NCBI RefSeq assembly: GCF_019104725.1
Contig: NZ_JAHRXF010000027.1
Span: forward strand, 1 to 64,000
Length of the DNA stretch: 64,000 nt
Direction of reading: 5' to 3'
DNA from: Streptomyces corallincola
GTDB taxonomy: Bacteria; Actinomycetota; Actinomycetes; Streptomycetales; Streptomycetaceae
Positions within the stretch are counted from its first letter, which is position 1; each line of letters opens with the position of its first letter. The notes beneath the pieces are model-generated. The model was not told where the DNA came from. It saw only the letters and a program-made list of their open reading frames with translations, and searched no databases. This document shows positions 42,842 through 51,262 of the stretch, piece by piece. Made by a program: the position numbers and the translations under genes.

Positions 42842-45800
42842 ATGGCGGGCAAGGCGATCGGCACGACGACCGACCAGGTGCCGGGCGAGCAGGAGCTGAG
42901 ACGTCTCCTCGCGGGACTCACCGCCGTGCGCGACGGCGATTTCGGCACCCGGCTGCCCGACGACGCGAGCGGCCTGATGGGCGACATCGCCACCGTCTTC
43001 AACGGCATGGTGGACCAGCTCTCCGTCTTCACCTCCGAAGTCACCCGCGTGGCCCGCGAGGTGGGCACCGAGGGCACCCTCGGCGGCCAGGCCGAGGTGC
43101 CCGGCGTCTCCGGGACCTGGGCCGACCTCACCGACTCCGTCAACGCGATGGCCGGGAACCTCACCACCCAGGTCCGGGACATCGCGCAGGTCGCCACCGC
43201 CGTTGCCAAGGGCGATCTGTCGCAGAAGATCGACGTGCCCGCGCGCGGCGAGATCCTGCAGCTCAAGGAGACCGTCAACACGATGGTCGATCAGCTCTCG
43301 GCGTTCGCGGACGAGGTGACCCGCGTCGCCCGCGAGGTCGGCACCGAGGGACGGCTCGGCGGCCAGGCACAGGTGCCCGGTGTCGCCGGGGTCTGGCGGG
43401 ACCTCACCGACTCGGTGAACTTCATGGCGGGCAACCTCACCGCCCAGGTCCGCAACGTCGCCCAGGTGACGACCGCCGTGGCGCAGGGCGATCTGTCGCA
43501 GAAGATCACCGTGGACGCGCGGGGCGAGATCCTGGAGCTGAAGAACACCATCAACACGATGGTCGATCAGCTCTCGGCGTTCGCGGACGAGGTCACCCGG
43601 GTGGCCCGCGAGGTGGGCACCGAGGGACGGCTCGGCGGGCAGGCCGACGTGAAGGGCGTCAAGGGCACCTGGCGCGACCTCACCGACTCGGTGAACTTCA
43701 TGGGCGGCAACCTCACCGCCCAGGTCCGCAACGTCGCCCAGGTCGCCACCGCCGTGGCGCAGGGCGATCTGTCGCAGAAGATCACCGTGGACGCGCGGGG
43801 CGAGATCCTGGAGCTGAAGAACACCATCAACACGATGGTCGATCAGCTCTCGGCGTTCGCGGACGAGGTCACCCGCGTCGCCCGCGAGGTCGGCACCGCC
43901 GGGAACCTCGGCGGCCAGGCCACCGTGCGCGGCGTGTCGGGCACCTGGAAGGACCTCACCGACAACGTCAACGTGATGGCGTCCAACCTGACCGGCCAGG
44001 TCCGCTCCATCGCCCAGGTCGCCACCGCCGTCGCGCGCGGCGACCTCTCGCAGAAGATCACCGTCGAGGCCAAGGGCGAGGTCGCCGCCCTCGCGGACGT
44101 CATCAACACGATGGTGGACACCCTCTCGGCGTTCGCGGACGAGGTCACCCGGGTGGCCCGCGAGGTCGGCACCGAGGGACGCCTCGGCGGCCAGGCGCAC
44201 GTCCCCAACGTGGCCGGTACCTGGAAGGACCTCACCGACAACGTCAACTCGATGGCCAACAACCTCACCGGCCAGGTCCGCAACATCGCGCTCGTCACCA
44301 CCGCCGTCGCCCTTGGCGACCTCTCCAAGAAGATCGACGTGGACGCGCGCGGCGAGATCCTGGAGCTGAAGACCACCATCAACACGATGGTCGATCAGCT
44401 CTCCGCGTTCGCGGACGAGGTGACCCGGGTGGCCCGCGAGGTGGGCACCGAGGGGCGGCTCGGCGGCCAGGCCGAGGTCGAGGGCGTCTCCGGCACCTGG
44501 AAGCGGCTCACCGAGAACGTCAACGAACTCGCCGGGAACCTCACCCGCCAGGTCCGCGCCATCGCGGACGTGGCCAGCGCGGTGGCCGAGGGCGACCTGA
44601 CCCGCTCCATCACCGTGGACGCCTCCGGCGAGGTCGCGGACCTCAAGGACAACATCAACTCGATGGTGGAGTCGTTGCGCGAGACCACCCGCGCCAACCA
44701 GGAACAGGACTGGCTGAAGACCAACCTCGCCCGGATCTCCGCGCTCATGCAGGGCCACCGGGACCTGCCCGTGGTCGCGGAACTCATCCTGGACGAACTC
44801 GTCCCCCAAGTGGCCGCGCAGTACGGCGCGTTCTACCTCGCGGAGGACGGGGAGCGCGGCCCCGAACTCTCCCTCGTCGGCTCCTACGGCCGCCCCGAGG
44901 AGGACACCCGGCCCGGCCGCATCCCGTTCGGCCGCTCCCTGGTCGGCCAGGCCGCGCGCAGCCGCCGCACCATCGCCGTCGAACAACTGCCGCCCGGCTA
45001 CGTCACCATCTCCTCCGGCCTCGGCCAGGTCGAACCCGCCGATCTCCTCCTGCTGCCCATCGTCTACGAGGAGCAGGTGCTCGGGGTCATCGAACTCGCC
45101 TCGGTGCGCGCGTTCACCGCGATCCAACGGGACTTCCTGGAACAGCTCGTGGACTCCATCGGGGTCAACGTCAACACGATCGTCGCGGGCGCCCGCACCG
45201 ACGAACTCCTCCAGGAATCGCAGCGGCTGACCAGCGAACTCCAGTACCGATCCGCCGAGTTGCAGGCCCGGCAGGAGGAACTCCAGCGCTCCAACGCCGA
45301 ACTGGAGGACAAGGCGTCGCTGCTGGCCGACCAGAACCGGGACATCGAGGCGAAAAACCTCCAGATCGAGCAGGCCAGGCAGGAACTGGAGGCCCGCGCC
45401 CAGCAGTTGTCGCTGGCCTCCCGCTACAAGTCCGAGTTCCTGGCCAACATGAGCCACGAACTGCGCACCCCGCTCAACAGCCTGCTGATCCTGGCCCAGT
45501 TGCTCGCCCAGAACCCCTCCCGCAACCTCACCCCGAAGCAGGTCGAGTACGCGGGCATCATCCACTCGGCCGGGTCCGACCTGCTCCAGCTCATCAACGA
45601 CATCCTCGACCTGTCCAAGGTCGAGGCGGGCAAGATGGACGTCAGCCCCGAACGGGTCTCGCTGCGCCAGCTCATCGAGTACGTCGAGGCCACCTTCCGC
45701 CCGATGACCTCGCAGAAGAGTCTCGACTTCGCCGTCACCACGGCCGCCGGTGCCCCCGTCGATCTGCTCACCGACGACTCCCGGCTCCGGCAGATCCTGC

Positions 45801-47116
45801 GCAACCTGCTCTCCAACGCGGTGAAGTTCACCGAGCAGGGCGGCGTCGAACTCCGGATCGAACCCGCGCCGGACGGCGAGGTGCCGCGCGGAGTGGTGCG
45901 CGGCGCGACCGTCGTCGCCTTCCGCGTCCGGGACACCGGCATCGGCATTCCCGAGCAGCAGCGCGAGACCATCTTCGGCGCCTTCCAGCAGGCCGACGGA
46001 ACCACCAGCCGCAAGTACGGCGGCACCGGGCTCGGCCTGTCCATCACCCGCGAGATCGCCCACCTGCTCGGCGGCGCCGTCACCGTGGACAGCGTCCCCG
46101 GCAAGGGCAGCACCTTCACCCTGTTCCTGCCCGTGGCCCGCGCCGACTTCGAGGAGATCCTGCACGTCGGACGCCCCGCCCCCGCCGCCCTGGAGCAGGC
46201 GGGCGCCGGACCGGCGGACGAGGAGGAGGGCGTGCCCCTCGCCGCAGCGCGCACCGGACGGGACAAGGGACAGCGCGCCCGTCGCCTGCTCGTCGTGGAG
46301 GAACGCCCGCGCGGCCTGCTCACCCTGGTCGCGGAGAGCGTCGTCGGGGACCTCGGACGGCCCCGGCCCGACGGCACCGGGGGCACCCCGGTGGACATCA
46401 TCACCGCCGTCGGCGCCCAGGAGGCCGCCGGTGCGCTGGCCGCCGAGCCCTGCCACTGCGTCGTCGTCGAACTCGGCGCCCCCGACGGGGAGTCGGCGCG
46501 CTTCCTCCAGGCCCTGCGCGGGGACTCGGCACTCGCGGGCGTACCCGTCCTGGTGCACGGCCCGCACCGCACCGACTCGCCCGCCGAGGACACCGGAGGT
46601 TCGCCCGAGTACCTGTTCAGCCTGGACGAACTGCGCGAACGCATCGCCCTGCACCTGTCCGCCGAGGAACCCGGCGAGGTGCTCACCCTGGTCCGCGCCG
46701 ACGAACCCCAGCTCGCCGCGCCCACGGCGGTGGACGACCGGGACAAGGGCCGCACCGTCCTCGTCGTGGACGACGACGCGCGCAACCTCTTCGCGCTCAG
46801 CGGCATCCTCGAACTGCACGGCTTCCGGGTGCTGCACGCGGAGAACGGCCGCAAGGGCATCGAGACCCTCGTCGCCAACCCGGACGTCGAACTCGTCCTG
46901 ATGGACGTGATGATGCCCGAGATGGACGGCTACACCGCCACCGCCGAGATCCGCCGCATGCCCCGCTACGCCGGGCTGCCGGTGATCGCCGTGACCGCCA
47001 AGGCCATGCAGGGCGACCGGGAGAAGAGCATCGCCTCCGGCGCCAGCGACTACGTCACCAAACCGGTGGACACCCAGGACCTCATCGCCTGCGTCCGGCG
47101 GTGGCTGCCGGTATGA
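42842..47116 (+). CDS. Soluble hybrid histidine kinase with HAMP-repeat array, GAF, HisKA, HATPase and REC
   Basis: A 1424-aa signalling kinase without transmembrane segments. Residues about 20-620 form a poly-HAMP array: six repeats of 92 residues, each containing 'VTRVAREVGTEGRLGGQA' and a 'GDLSQKI' unit. Then a GAF domain (ELILDELVPQVAAQYGAFYL, about 640-780) and a coiled coil precede the kinase core, with His872 in NMSHELRTPL, N-box NLLSNAVKF and GTGLGLSI. Two receiver domains follow; the first is degenerate (LLVVEERPRG), the second has Asp1355 in LMDVMMPEMDG. The architecture resembles Streptomyces OsaA-type osmoadaptation kinases. Its stop overlaps the ATG of a 34-codon ORF, followed by a PP2C phosphatase. 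GTG 42836 is an alternative start. Confidence 0.93.
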   Translation: MAGKAIGTTTDQVPGEQELRRLLAGLTAVRDGDFGTRLPDDASGLMGDIATVFNGMVDQLSVFTSEVTRVAREVGTEGTLGGQAEVPGVSGTWADLTDSVNAMAGNLTTQVRDIAQVATAVAKGDLSQKIDVPARGEILQLKETVNTMVDQLSAFADEVTRVAREVGTEGRLGGQAQVPGVAGVWRDLTDSVNFMAGNLTAQVRNVAQVTTAVAQGDLSQKITVDARGEILELKNTINTMVDQLSAFADEVTRVAREVGTEGRLGGQADVKGVKGTWRDLTDSVNFMGGNLTAQVRNVAQVATAVAQGDLSQKITVDARGEILELKNTINTMVDQLSAFADEVTRVAREVGTAGNLGGQATVRGVSGTWKDLTDNVNVMASNLTGQVRSIAQVATAVARGDLSQKITVEAKGEVAALADVINTMVDTLSAFADEVTRVAREVGTEGRLGGQAHVPNVAGTWKDLTDNVNSMANNLTGQVRNIALVTTAVALGDLSKKIDVDARGEILELKTTINTMVDQLSAFADEVTRVAREVGTEGRLGGQAEVEGVSGTWKRLTENVNELAGNLTRQVRAIADVASAVAEGDLTRSITVDASGEVADLKDNINSMVESLRETTRANQEQDWLKTNLARISALMQGHRDLPVVAELILDELVPQVAAQYGAFYLAEDGERGPELSLVGSYGRPEEDTRPGRIPFGRSLVGQAARSRRTIAVEQLPPGYVTISSGLGQVEPADLLLLPIVYEEQVLGVIELASVRAFTAIQRDFLEQLVDSIGVNVNTIVAGARTDELLQESQRLTSELQYRSAELQARQEELQRSNAELEDKASLLADQNRDIEAKNLQIEQARQELEARAQQLSLASRYKSEFLANMSHELRTPLNSLLILAQLLAQNPSRNLTPKQVEYAGIIHSAGSDLLQLINDILDLSKVEAGKMDVSPERVSLRQLIEYVEATFRPMTSQKSLDFAVTTAAGAPVDLLTDDSRLRQILRNLLSNAVKFTEQGGVELRIEPAPDGEVPRGVVRGATVVAFRVRDTGIGIPEQQRETIFGAFQQADGTTSRKYGGTGLGLSITREIAHLLGGAVTVDSVPGKGSTFTLFLPVARADFEEILHVGRPAPAALEQAGAGPADEEEGVPLAAARTGRDKGQRARRLLVVEERPRGLLTLVAESVVGDLGRPRPDGTGGTPVDIITAVGAQEAAGALAAEPCHCVVVELGAPDGESARFLQALRGDSALAGVPVLVHGPHRTDSPAEDTGGSPEYLFSLDELRERIALHLSAEEPGEVLTLVRADEPQLAAPTAVDDRDKGRTVLVVDDDARNLFALSGILELHGFRVLHAENGRKGIETLVANPDVELVLMDVMMPEMDGYTATAEIRRMPRYAGLPVIAVTAKAMQGDREKSIASGASDYVTKPVDTQDLIACVRRWLPV
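43021..44570 (+). repeat. 276-bp tandem repeats inside the kinase gene (poly-HAMP array)
   Basis: The coding sequence repeats with a 276-bp (92-codon) period about six times. Segments starting near 43291, 43567 and 43843 are almost identical at DNA level, including silent positions (for example ATGGTCGATCAGCTCTC recurs at each). Outer copies have diverged more. This fits recent duplication or gene conversion among the central units. Confidence 0.85.
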
Positions 47117-47217
47117 ACACCACCCCGGTCGCGGGCGCCACACCGGCGCGCCACGAACCCGTACGCCATGAGCCCGTACGCCGAAAGCCCGTACGGTTCC
47201 CGGCGGTGACCCGGTGA
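47113..47217 (+). CDS. 34-codon small ORF overlapping both the kinase stop and the phosphatase start
   Basis: The ATG at 47113-47115 overlaps the kinase stop (ATGA), and its own TGA at 47215-47217 overlaps the GTG of the PP2C gene at 47214 (GTGA). The 34-residue peptide is basic: after an N-terminal TTPVAGATPAR it carries the repeat HEPVRHEPVRRKPVR, then FPAVTR. The DNA has a matching 15-bp period (CCCGTACGCC words at 47158-47197). There is no separate ribosome site. It is either a true micro-protein or a translational relay that carries ribosomes from the kinase to the phosphatase. No family match is known to me. Confidence 0.45.
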   Translation: MNTTPVAGATPARHEPVRHEPVRRKPVRFPAVTR

Positions 47218-49622
47218 ACGCCTACGACGACACGGCCGCCGGGCTGCCCGGACCGGTGGCCGGGAGCAGTGTCCCGGCCACCGAGGACACGTCCGGCACC
47301 ACTCCTGTCGGGCGGCTCGCCGCCACCGTCGAGCGGCTGCGCCGCGAGGTGCGGACCGCGCAGGCCGAGGCCGAGGGGCGGGCGCTCATCGAACTCGCCA
47401 AGGGCATCCTGGTCGAACGCCTCGGCTGCGGACCCGCGCAGGCCGCCCGGCAGCTCGCCGAGCTGACCGAACAGGCCCGCGTGACCCCGCTGGAGTTCGC
47501 CGTCGAGGTGATCAACCAGGCCGCAAGGGACCGGGTCTCCGAGGTCGTCGGCGCCTTCCTCGCCGCCACCGGCGACCGGGCCGACCCCGTCCCGCAGTCG
47601 GCCGGAGTGCGGCTGCGCGCCGCCGAGAGCGGAGTGCTCGCCGCCCCCGACACCCAGGCCGTGGCCGACTCGCTGCTCCAGCACGCGCTCGGCCCGCTCG
47701 GCGCGACCGCCGTCGCCGTCTGGGCCGCCGGGTCCGACGGCTCGCTGACCCTCGCCGGGAGCGCCGGGTTCGCGCCCGCCGAGGCGGCCCGCTGGCGGTA
47801 CGTGCCCCCGGACGTCGTCACCGTCGCCCGGCGCGGCCTCACCGAACCCGGCGGCCGGTGGCTGTCCACCCTCGCCGGGTCGGAGCTGCCCACCATCGGC
47901 CGCCGCGACTTCGCCGAGGGCGCCCGCGCCGCCGTGCCCGCCGGGGCGGGCGGACGCATCCAGGGCGTCCTGGAGATCGCCTGGCCCGGACCGCAGGGCC
48001 CGCAGCCCCCGCAGGTCGTCCGTCAGGTGGAGGCGCTGGCCGAACTCTGCGCCCACACCCTGGAGTCCCACCCGCTGCCCGGCGCCCCGCAGGAGGCCCG
48101 CGTACCGGCCGCCGCCGTCGAGCTGATGGATCTCGCCGACGGACTCCACGACCCGGCGCTCGTCCTGGTGCCGCACCTGGACGACACCGGACGGCTCGTC
48201 GATTTCCGTATCCAGCACGTCAACAGCCACTTCCTCGACCCGGCGGGCCGTCCCCGCGCCGTGATCAACGGCGCGCTGCTGCTGGAGGCGTACCCGATGG
48301 CCGCCGGGGTCAGCGAACTCTTCCAGCGGGTCGAGCGGGTCTACGCCACGGGCGAGCCGTTCCGCGCCCAGCGGATGCGGCTCACCGCGCTGGTCGATCA
48401 GGTGCCGCTCGCGGCCGTCGCGGACATCAGCGTCAGCCGGCACGGCTCCAGCGTGCTGCTGATCTGGCGCATCGAGGACGAGACCGCCCGGCTGGCCAGC
48501 CTGTTGCAGAACGCCCAGCGGCTCGGCCGGATCGGCGGGTTCGAGGAGAACCTGCTCACCGGTGAGATCACCTGGAACGGGCAGATGTTCAGCCTCTACG
48601 GCCGCCCGCCCACCAGCACCCCCGTACCGCTGGAGGACCTGCCCGCGCACGCGCACCCGGACGACGCCGTCGCCATCGGCCGCTTCCTGCGCACCCTGCT
48701 GCACCGCCGCAGGCCCGCCTCCGCCGCGTTCCGGCTGGTCCGGCCGGACGGGGTCACCCGGCACATGCGGGTGGTCGCGGAACCGGTGCTGGACACCGAC
48801 GGCCAGTTGTTCGTGGTCCGCGGTGCCTACCAGGACATCTCCGCGCAGCACTGGACCGAGGTGGCGCTCGCCGCCACCCGCGACCAGCTCGCCCACACCG
48901 AGCAGCAGGCCGACGAGCGCAACCGGCTCGCCCTCCAGCTCCAGCACGCCATCATGCCGCCCGACCGGACCCCGCTGGAGGTCTCCGGTCTCCGGCTCGC
49001 GGTGCGCTACCGGCCCGCCGAGACCGGGCACCTCGTCGGCGGCGACTGGTACGACGCGGTACGGCTGCCCTCCGGGCAGGTGCTGCTCTGCGTCGGCGAC
49101 GTCGCCGGACATGGCATCGAGGCCGCCACCAGCATGGTCGTCCTGCGCAACGCGCTGCGCGGCCTCGCCGTGACCGGCGCCGGGCCCGCGCAACTGCTGT
49201 CCTGGCTGAACATCGTCGCCCACCACCTCACCGGCGCCGTCACCGCGACCGCCGTGTGCGGGCTGTACGACGCCGAACGCCGCACCCTGCGCTGGGCGCG
49301 GGCCGGACACCTCCCGCCGGTGCTGGTCCGGGACGCGGAGGCGGGCGCGCTGCCCACCCTGAAGGGCATACTGCTCGGCGCGGTGCCGGACGCGGTGTAC
49401 GAGGAGACCGAGCTGCAACTGGCCGCCGGTGACACCCTGTTGATGTACACCGACGGCCTGATCGAGCGGCGCGACCGCTCGGTGGAGGAGTCCCTGTCGC
49501 AGTTGCTGACCACCGCGCACCCGGCGCCCCGGAGTCTCGACCAGCACCTGGACCGGCTGCTGACGTACAGCAGGTCGGACACCGACGACGACACGTGCAT
49601 CGTGGGGATCAGGGTGGTGTGA
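47214..49622 (+). CDS. ANTAR-GAF-PAS-PP2C (SpoIIE-type) phosphatase
   Basis: An 802-aa multidomain Ser/Thr phosphatase. Residues about 35-105 form an ANTAR-like domain (RREVRTAQAEAEGRALIELA, KGILVERLGCGPAQAARQLA), normally an RNA-binding antiterminator module. A GAF-like segment is at about 145-290, a PAS-like segment at about 430-545 (FEENLLTGEITWNGQMFSLY), and the PP2C/SpoIIE domain runs from about 570 (GGDWYDAVRLPSGQVLLCVG, DVAGHGIEAATSMVV; LMYTDGLIERRDRS; DDDTCIVGIRVV), with its metal-binding Asp residues. Such enzymes dephosphorylate anti-anti-sigma factors. Start codon GTG 47214 has no clear ribosome site and overlaps the upstream micro-ORF. Confidence 0.9.
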   Translation: MNAYDDTAAGLPGPVAGSSVPATEDTSGTTPVGRLAATVERLRREVRTAQAEAEGRALIELAKGILVERLGCGPAQAARQLAELTEQARVTPLEFAVEVINQAARDRVSEVVGAFLAATGDRADPVPQSAGVRLRAAESGVLAAPDTQAVADSLLQHALGPLGATAVAVWAAGSDGSLTLAGSAGFAPAEAARWRYVPPDVVTVARRGLTEPGGRWLSTLAGSELPTIGRRDFAEGARAAVPAGAGGRIQGVLEIAWPGPQGPQPPQVVRQVEALAELCAHTLESHPLPGAPQEARVPAAAVELMDLADGLHDPALVLVPHLDDTGRLVDFRIQHVNSHFLDPAGRPRAVINGALLLEAYPMAAGVSELFQRVERVYATGEPFRAQRMRLTALVDQVPLAAVADISVSRHGSSVLLIWRIEDETARLASLLQNAQRLGRIGGFEENLLTGEITWNGQMFSLYGRPPTSTPVPLEDLPAHAHPDDAVAIGRFLRTLLHRRRPASAAFRLVRPDGVTRHMRVVAEPVLDTDGQLFVVRGAYQDISAQHWTEVALAATRDQLAHTEQQADERNRLALQLQHAIMPPDRTPLEVSGLRLAVRYRPAETGHLVGGDWYDAVRLPSGQVLLCVGDVAGHGIEAATSMVVLRNALRGLAVTGAGPAQLLSWLNIVAHHLTGAVTATAVCGLYDAERRTLRWARAGHLPPVLVRDAEAGALPTLKGILLGAVPDAVYEETELQLAAGDTLLMYTDGLIERRDRSVEESLSQLLTTAHPAPRSLDQHLDRLLTYSRSDTDDDTCIVGIRVV

Positions 49623-49624
49623 GA

Positions 49625-49648
49625 CGGGAGGCACGGGGGTGCTTCCCG
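49625..49648. terminator. Bidirectional terminator between phosphatase and RsbW-like genes
   Basis: CGGGAGGCAC (49625-49634), GGGG loop, and GTGCTTCCCG (49639-49648) form a 10-bp stem with one non-Watson-Crick (G:U) pair, between stops at 49622 and 49664. Confidence 0.6.
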
Positions 49649-49663
49649 GCCGCCGGGGTCCGC

Positions 49664-50113
49664 TCAGCCGACTGAGGGGCCGCCCAGGGGGACGGTGGCC
49701 GTGACGCGCTTGCCGCCCGGCAGCGGGGTCACCTCGACGCCCGCGCTGAGCATCCGCACCAGCCGCAGCCCGTGCCCGCCGATACGCCGCGCGTTCGGCG
49801 GGCGTTCGCGGGGCGGCTCGGGGGAGGAGTCCGTGACGGCGATCCGCAGCGTCCGAGGCCCGACCGTCAGTTCCAGCGAGAGGCCGCACGGCCCGGGCGC
49901 GTGCTTCACCGCGTTGGTGACGAGTTCGCTCACCACCAGCTGGGCGTCCTGGACCTCCCGCGCCGAAGGCTCCGGACGCGCGTGCGCGAGCAGTGCGGCG
50001 ACGGCGTCTCTGGCCTCACCGATGCAGGTCACCCCGGCGTCCCAGGTGCGGCTGTAGCCCAGGGGCGCCGGTCGGGTCCGCGTCGTCGTGGTGGTCCTGT
50101 ACAGCATGTCCAT
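49664..50113 (-). CDS. RsbW-like ATP-binding protein (anti-sigma kinase type)
   Basis: A 149-aa HATPase_c protein. N-box QLVVSELVTNAVKHAPGPCG, a D-box-like RIAVTDSSPEPP, and G-box RIGGHGLRLVRML are intact. This family phosphorylates anti-anti-sigma factors and holds sigma factors inactive. Convergent with the PP2C phosphatase, which would perform the opposing reaction; the pair may be functionally linked. The ATG at 50113 (MDMLYRTTTTTRTRPAPLGY) is preferred; 50161 is an alternative. Confidence 0.85.
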   Translation of the reverse strand: MDMLYRTTTTTRTRPAPLGYSRTWDAGVTCIGEARDAVAALLAHARPEPSAREVQDAQLVVSELVTNAVKHAPGPCGLSLELTVGPRTLRIAVTDSSPEPPRERPPNARRIGGHGLRLVRMLSAGVEVTPLPGGKRVTATVPLGGPSVG

Positions 50114-50318
50114 GCTTCGCTGCCCTTTGCCTGTGGAGTCGGGATCCCTTTCCGCGATCACGCTTCCGTTCCGTCCTTCCCCCGGTTACCCGCTGCCCGG
50201 CCGATCAAGGGGACCGGCTCCCGAAATCCTCCGGATGCCCTTCCGCCGCTGGTGGGAGGGGCCGCCGGAGGCCGTGGACGCCGATCGCCCGGCCGTCCGT
50301 CACGGGACATGCGGCGGG

Positions 50319-50359
50319 GCAGGACCGGAACTCCGTGTGACGGGAGTCTCCGGTCCTGC
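50319..50359 (-). terminator. Terminator of the csbD gene
   Basis: GCAGGACCGGAACTCC (50319-50334) pairs with GGAGTCTCCGGTCCTGC (50343-50359) with one bulged base, about 30 bp beyond the stop at 50390 on the minus strand. Confidence 0.7.
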
Positions 50360-50389
50360 CCCGACCGGCCGGGCCGGTTCTTGCCCGAG

Positions 50390-50563
50390 TCAGTGCTTGA
50401 ACGTGTCCTTGGCCTTCTCCTTGGCCTGGCGGGCGTCGCCTCGGGCGCCCTCCAAACGGCCTTCGGCCTCCATGCGCTCGTTGCCCACGGTCTTGCCCGC
50501 GGCCTCCTTGAGCTTGCCCTTGGCCTGCTCCGTCTTGGCCTTCGCCTTCTCACTGCCAGCCAT
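50390..50563 (-). CDS. csbD: CsbD-family stress-response protein
   Basis: A 57-aa, highly charged, helical protein of the CsbD type (AGSEKAKAKTEQAKGKLKEA, AGKTVGNERMEAEGRLEGAR). CsbD of Bacillus subtilis is a sigma-B-controlled general stress protein; here, control by a SigB-type factor is an inference. GAGGAAGTGACCCCG precedes the ATG at 50563. A good terminator follows. Confidence 0.87.
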   Translation of the reverse strand: MAGSEKAKAKTEQAKGKLKEAAGKTVGNERMEAEGRLEGARGDARQAKEKAKDTFKH

Positions 50564-50675
50564 CGGGGTCACTTCCTCACATCTGCTCGGTGGTTGTTCC
50601 CCCTCCGGTTTGCCGCTTCGCGCGAGTCCAAACCGGACAACGGCAGCATGCGTCCCGTTGATTACCCCACCTTGG

Positions 50676-50705
50676 TTGAACAGTTCAAACTGATAAACCT
50701 ATTGT
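50676..50705 (+). promoter_or_regulatory. Promoter and operator of the MarR-MFS operon, giving a leaderless transcript
   Basis: TTGAAC (50676-50681), an 18-nt spacer and TATTGT (50700-50705) predict transcription starting at about 50712, at the ATG of 50714, so the mRNA should be leaderless; no ribosome site is present. The -35 is part of TTGAAC-A-GTTCAA (50676-50688), a small palindrome likely bound by the MarR protein. Confidence 0.6.
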
Positions 50706-50713
50706 TAGTAATC

Positions 50714-51262
50714 ATGGATGCGCAGAACACGGCCGGGAACCGGCCCGCCGGAGGACCCGAGCCGACCGGTTCCGGCACCCGTCCCGGTCCCGGCACGGAC
50801 CTTCCCGACAGCACGGACAGCACGGACAGCACCGGCGGCGCGGACGCCACCGCCCTCGCCGCCGCGCTGCGCCTGGTCATGGGCCGTACGGTCCGCAGGC
50901 TGCGCCAGGGGCACGCGGTCGGGGACGTGACCCTGTCCGGCGTCTCGGTGCTGGCCCGGCTGAACTCCGGCGGCCCCGACTCGCCGGGCGCCCTCGCCGA
51001 ACTGGAGCGCGTACGCCCCCAGGCGATGGCCGCCACCCTCGCCGGACTCGAACAGCGCGGACTGGTCGGCCGGACCCCCGACGCCTCCGACGGGCGGCGC
51101 TCCATCGTGTCGGTCACCGACGCGGGTCGTTCCGTACTGGAGCAGCGCCGCTCGGAGTCGGTGGACCGGATCGCCCGTGCCCTGGACGAGTTCACCCCCG
51201 AGGAGCGTGCGGCACTCGGTGCCGCGCTGCCCCTCCTGGACCGGCTGGCGGAGGCGCTGTGA
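50714..51262 (+). CDS. MarR-family regulator of a drug exporter
   Basis: A 182-aa winged-helix regulator with a low-complexity Pro/Gly/Ser/Thr/Asp N-terminus (STDSTDSTGG) of about 45 residues before the domain. DNA-binding region: GDVTLSGVSVLARLNSGGPD, SPGALAELERVRPQAMAATL, AGLEQRGLVGRTPDASDGRR. Its stop overlaps the GTG of the MFS gene (GTGA, 51259-51262). It likely represses both genes through the palindrome at 50676. Confidence 0.88.
   Translation: MDAQNTAGNRPAGGPEPTGSGTRPGPGTDLPDSTDSTDSTGGADATALAAALRLVMGRTVRRLRQGHAVGDVTLSGVSVLARLNSGGPDSPGALAELERVRPQAMAATLAGLEQRGLVGRTPDASDGRRSIVSVTDAGRSVLEQRRSESVDRIARALDEFTPEERAALGAALPLLDRLAEAL

Noticed and set aside
41666..47143. A very long open frame (about 1825 codons) on the minus strand across selD, the kinase and beyond
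   Set aside because: It is antisense to selD and the HAMP-array kinase, which have clear domain signatures. High-GC third positions create long spurious frames; it has no family resemblance.
47214..49622. Assignment of the phosphatase as OsaC
   Set aside because: OsaC carries an RsbW-like kinase domain; this protein has an ANTAR-like N-terminus instead, and the kinase lacks an adjacent OsaB-type response regulator.
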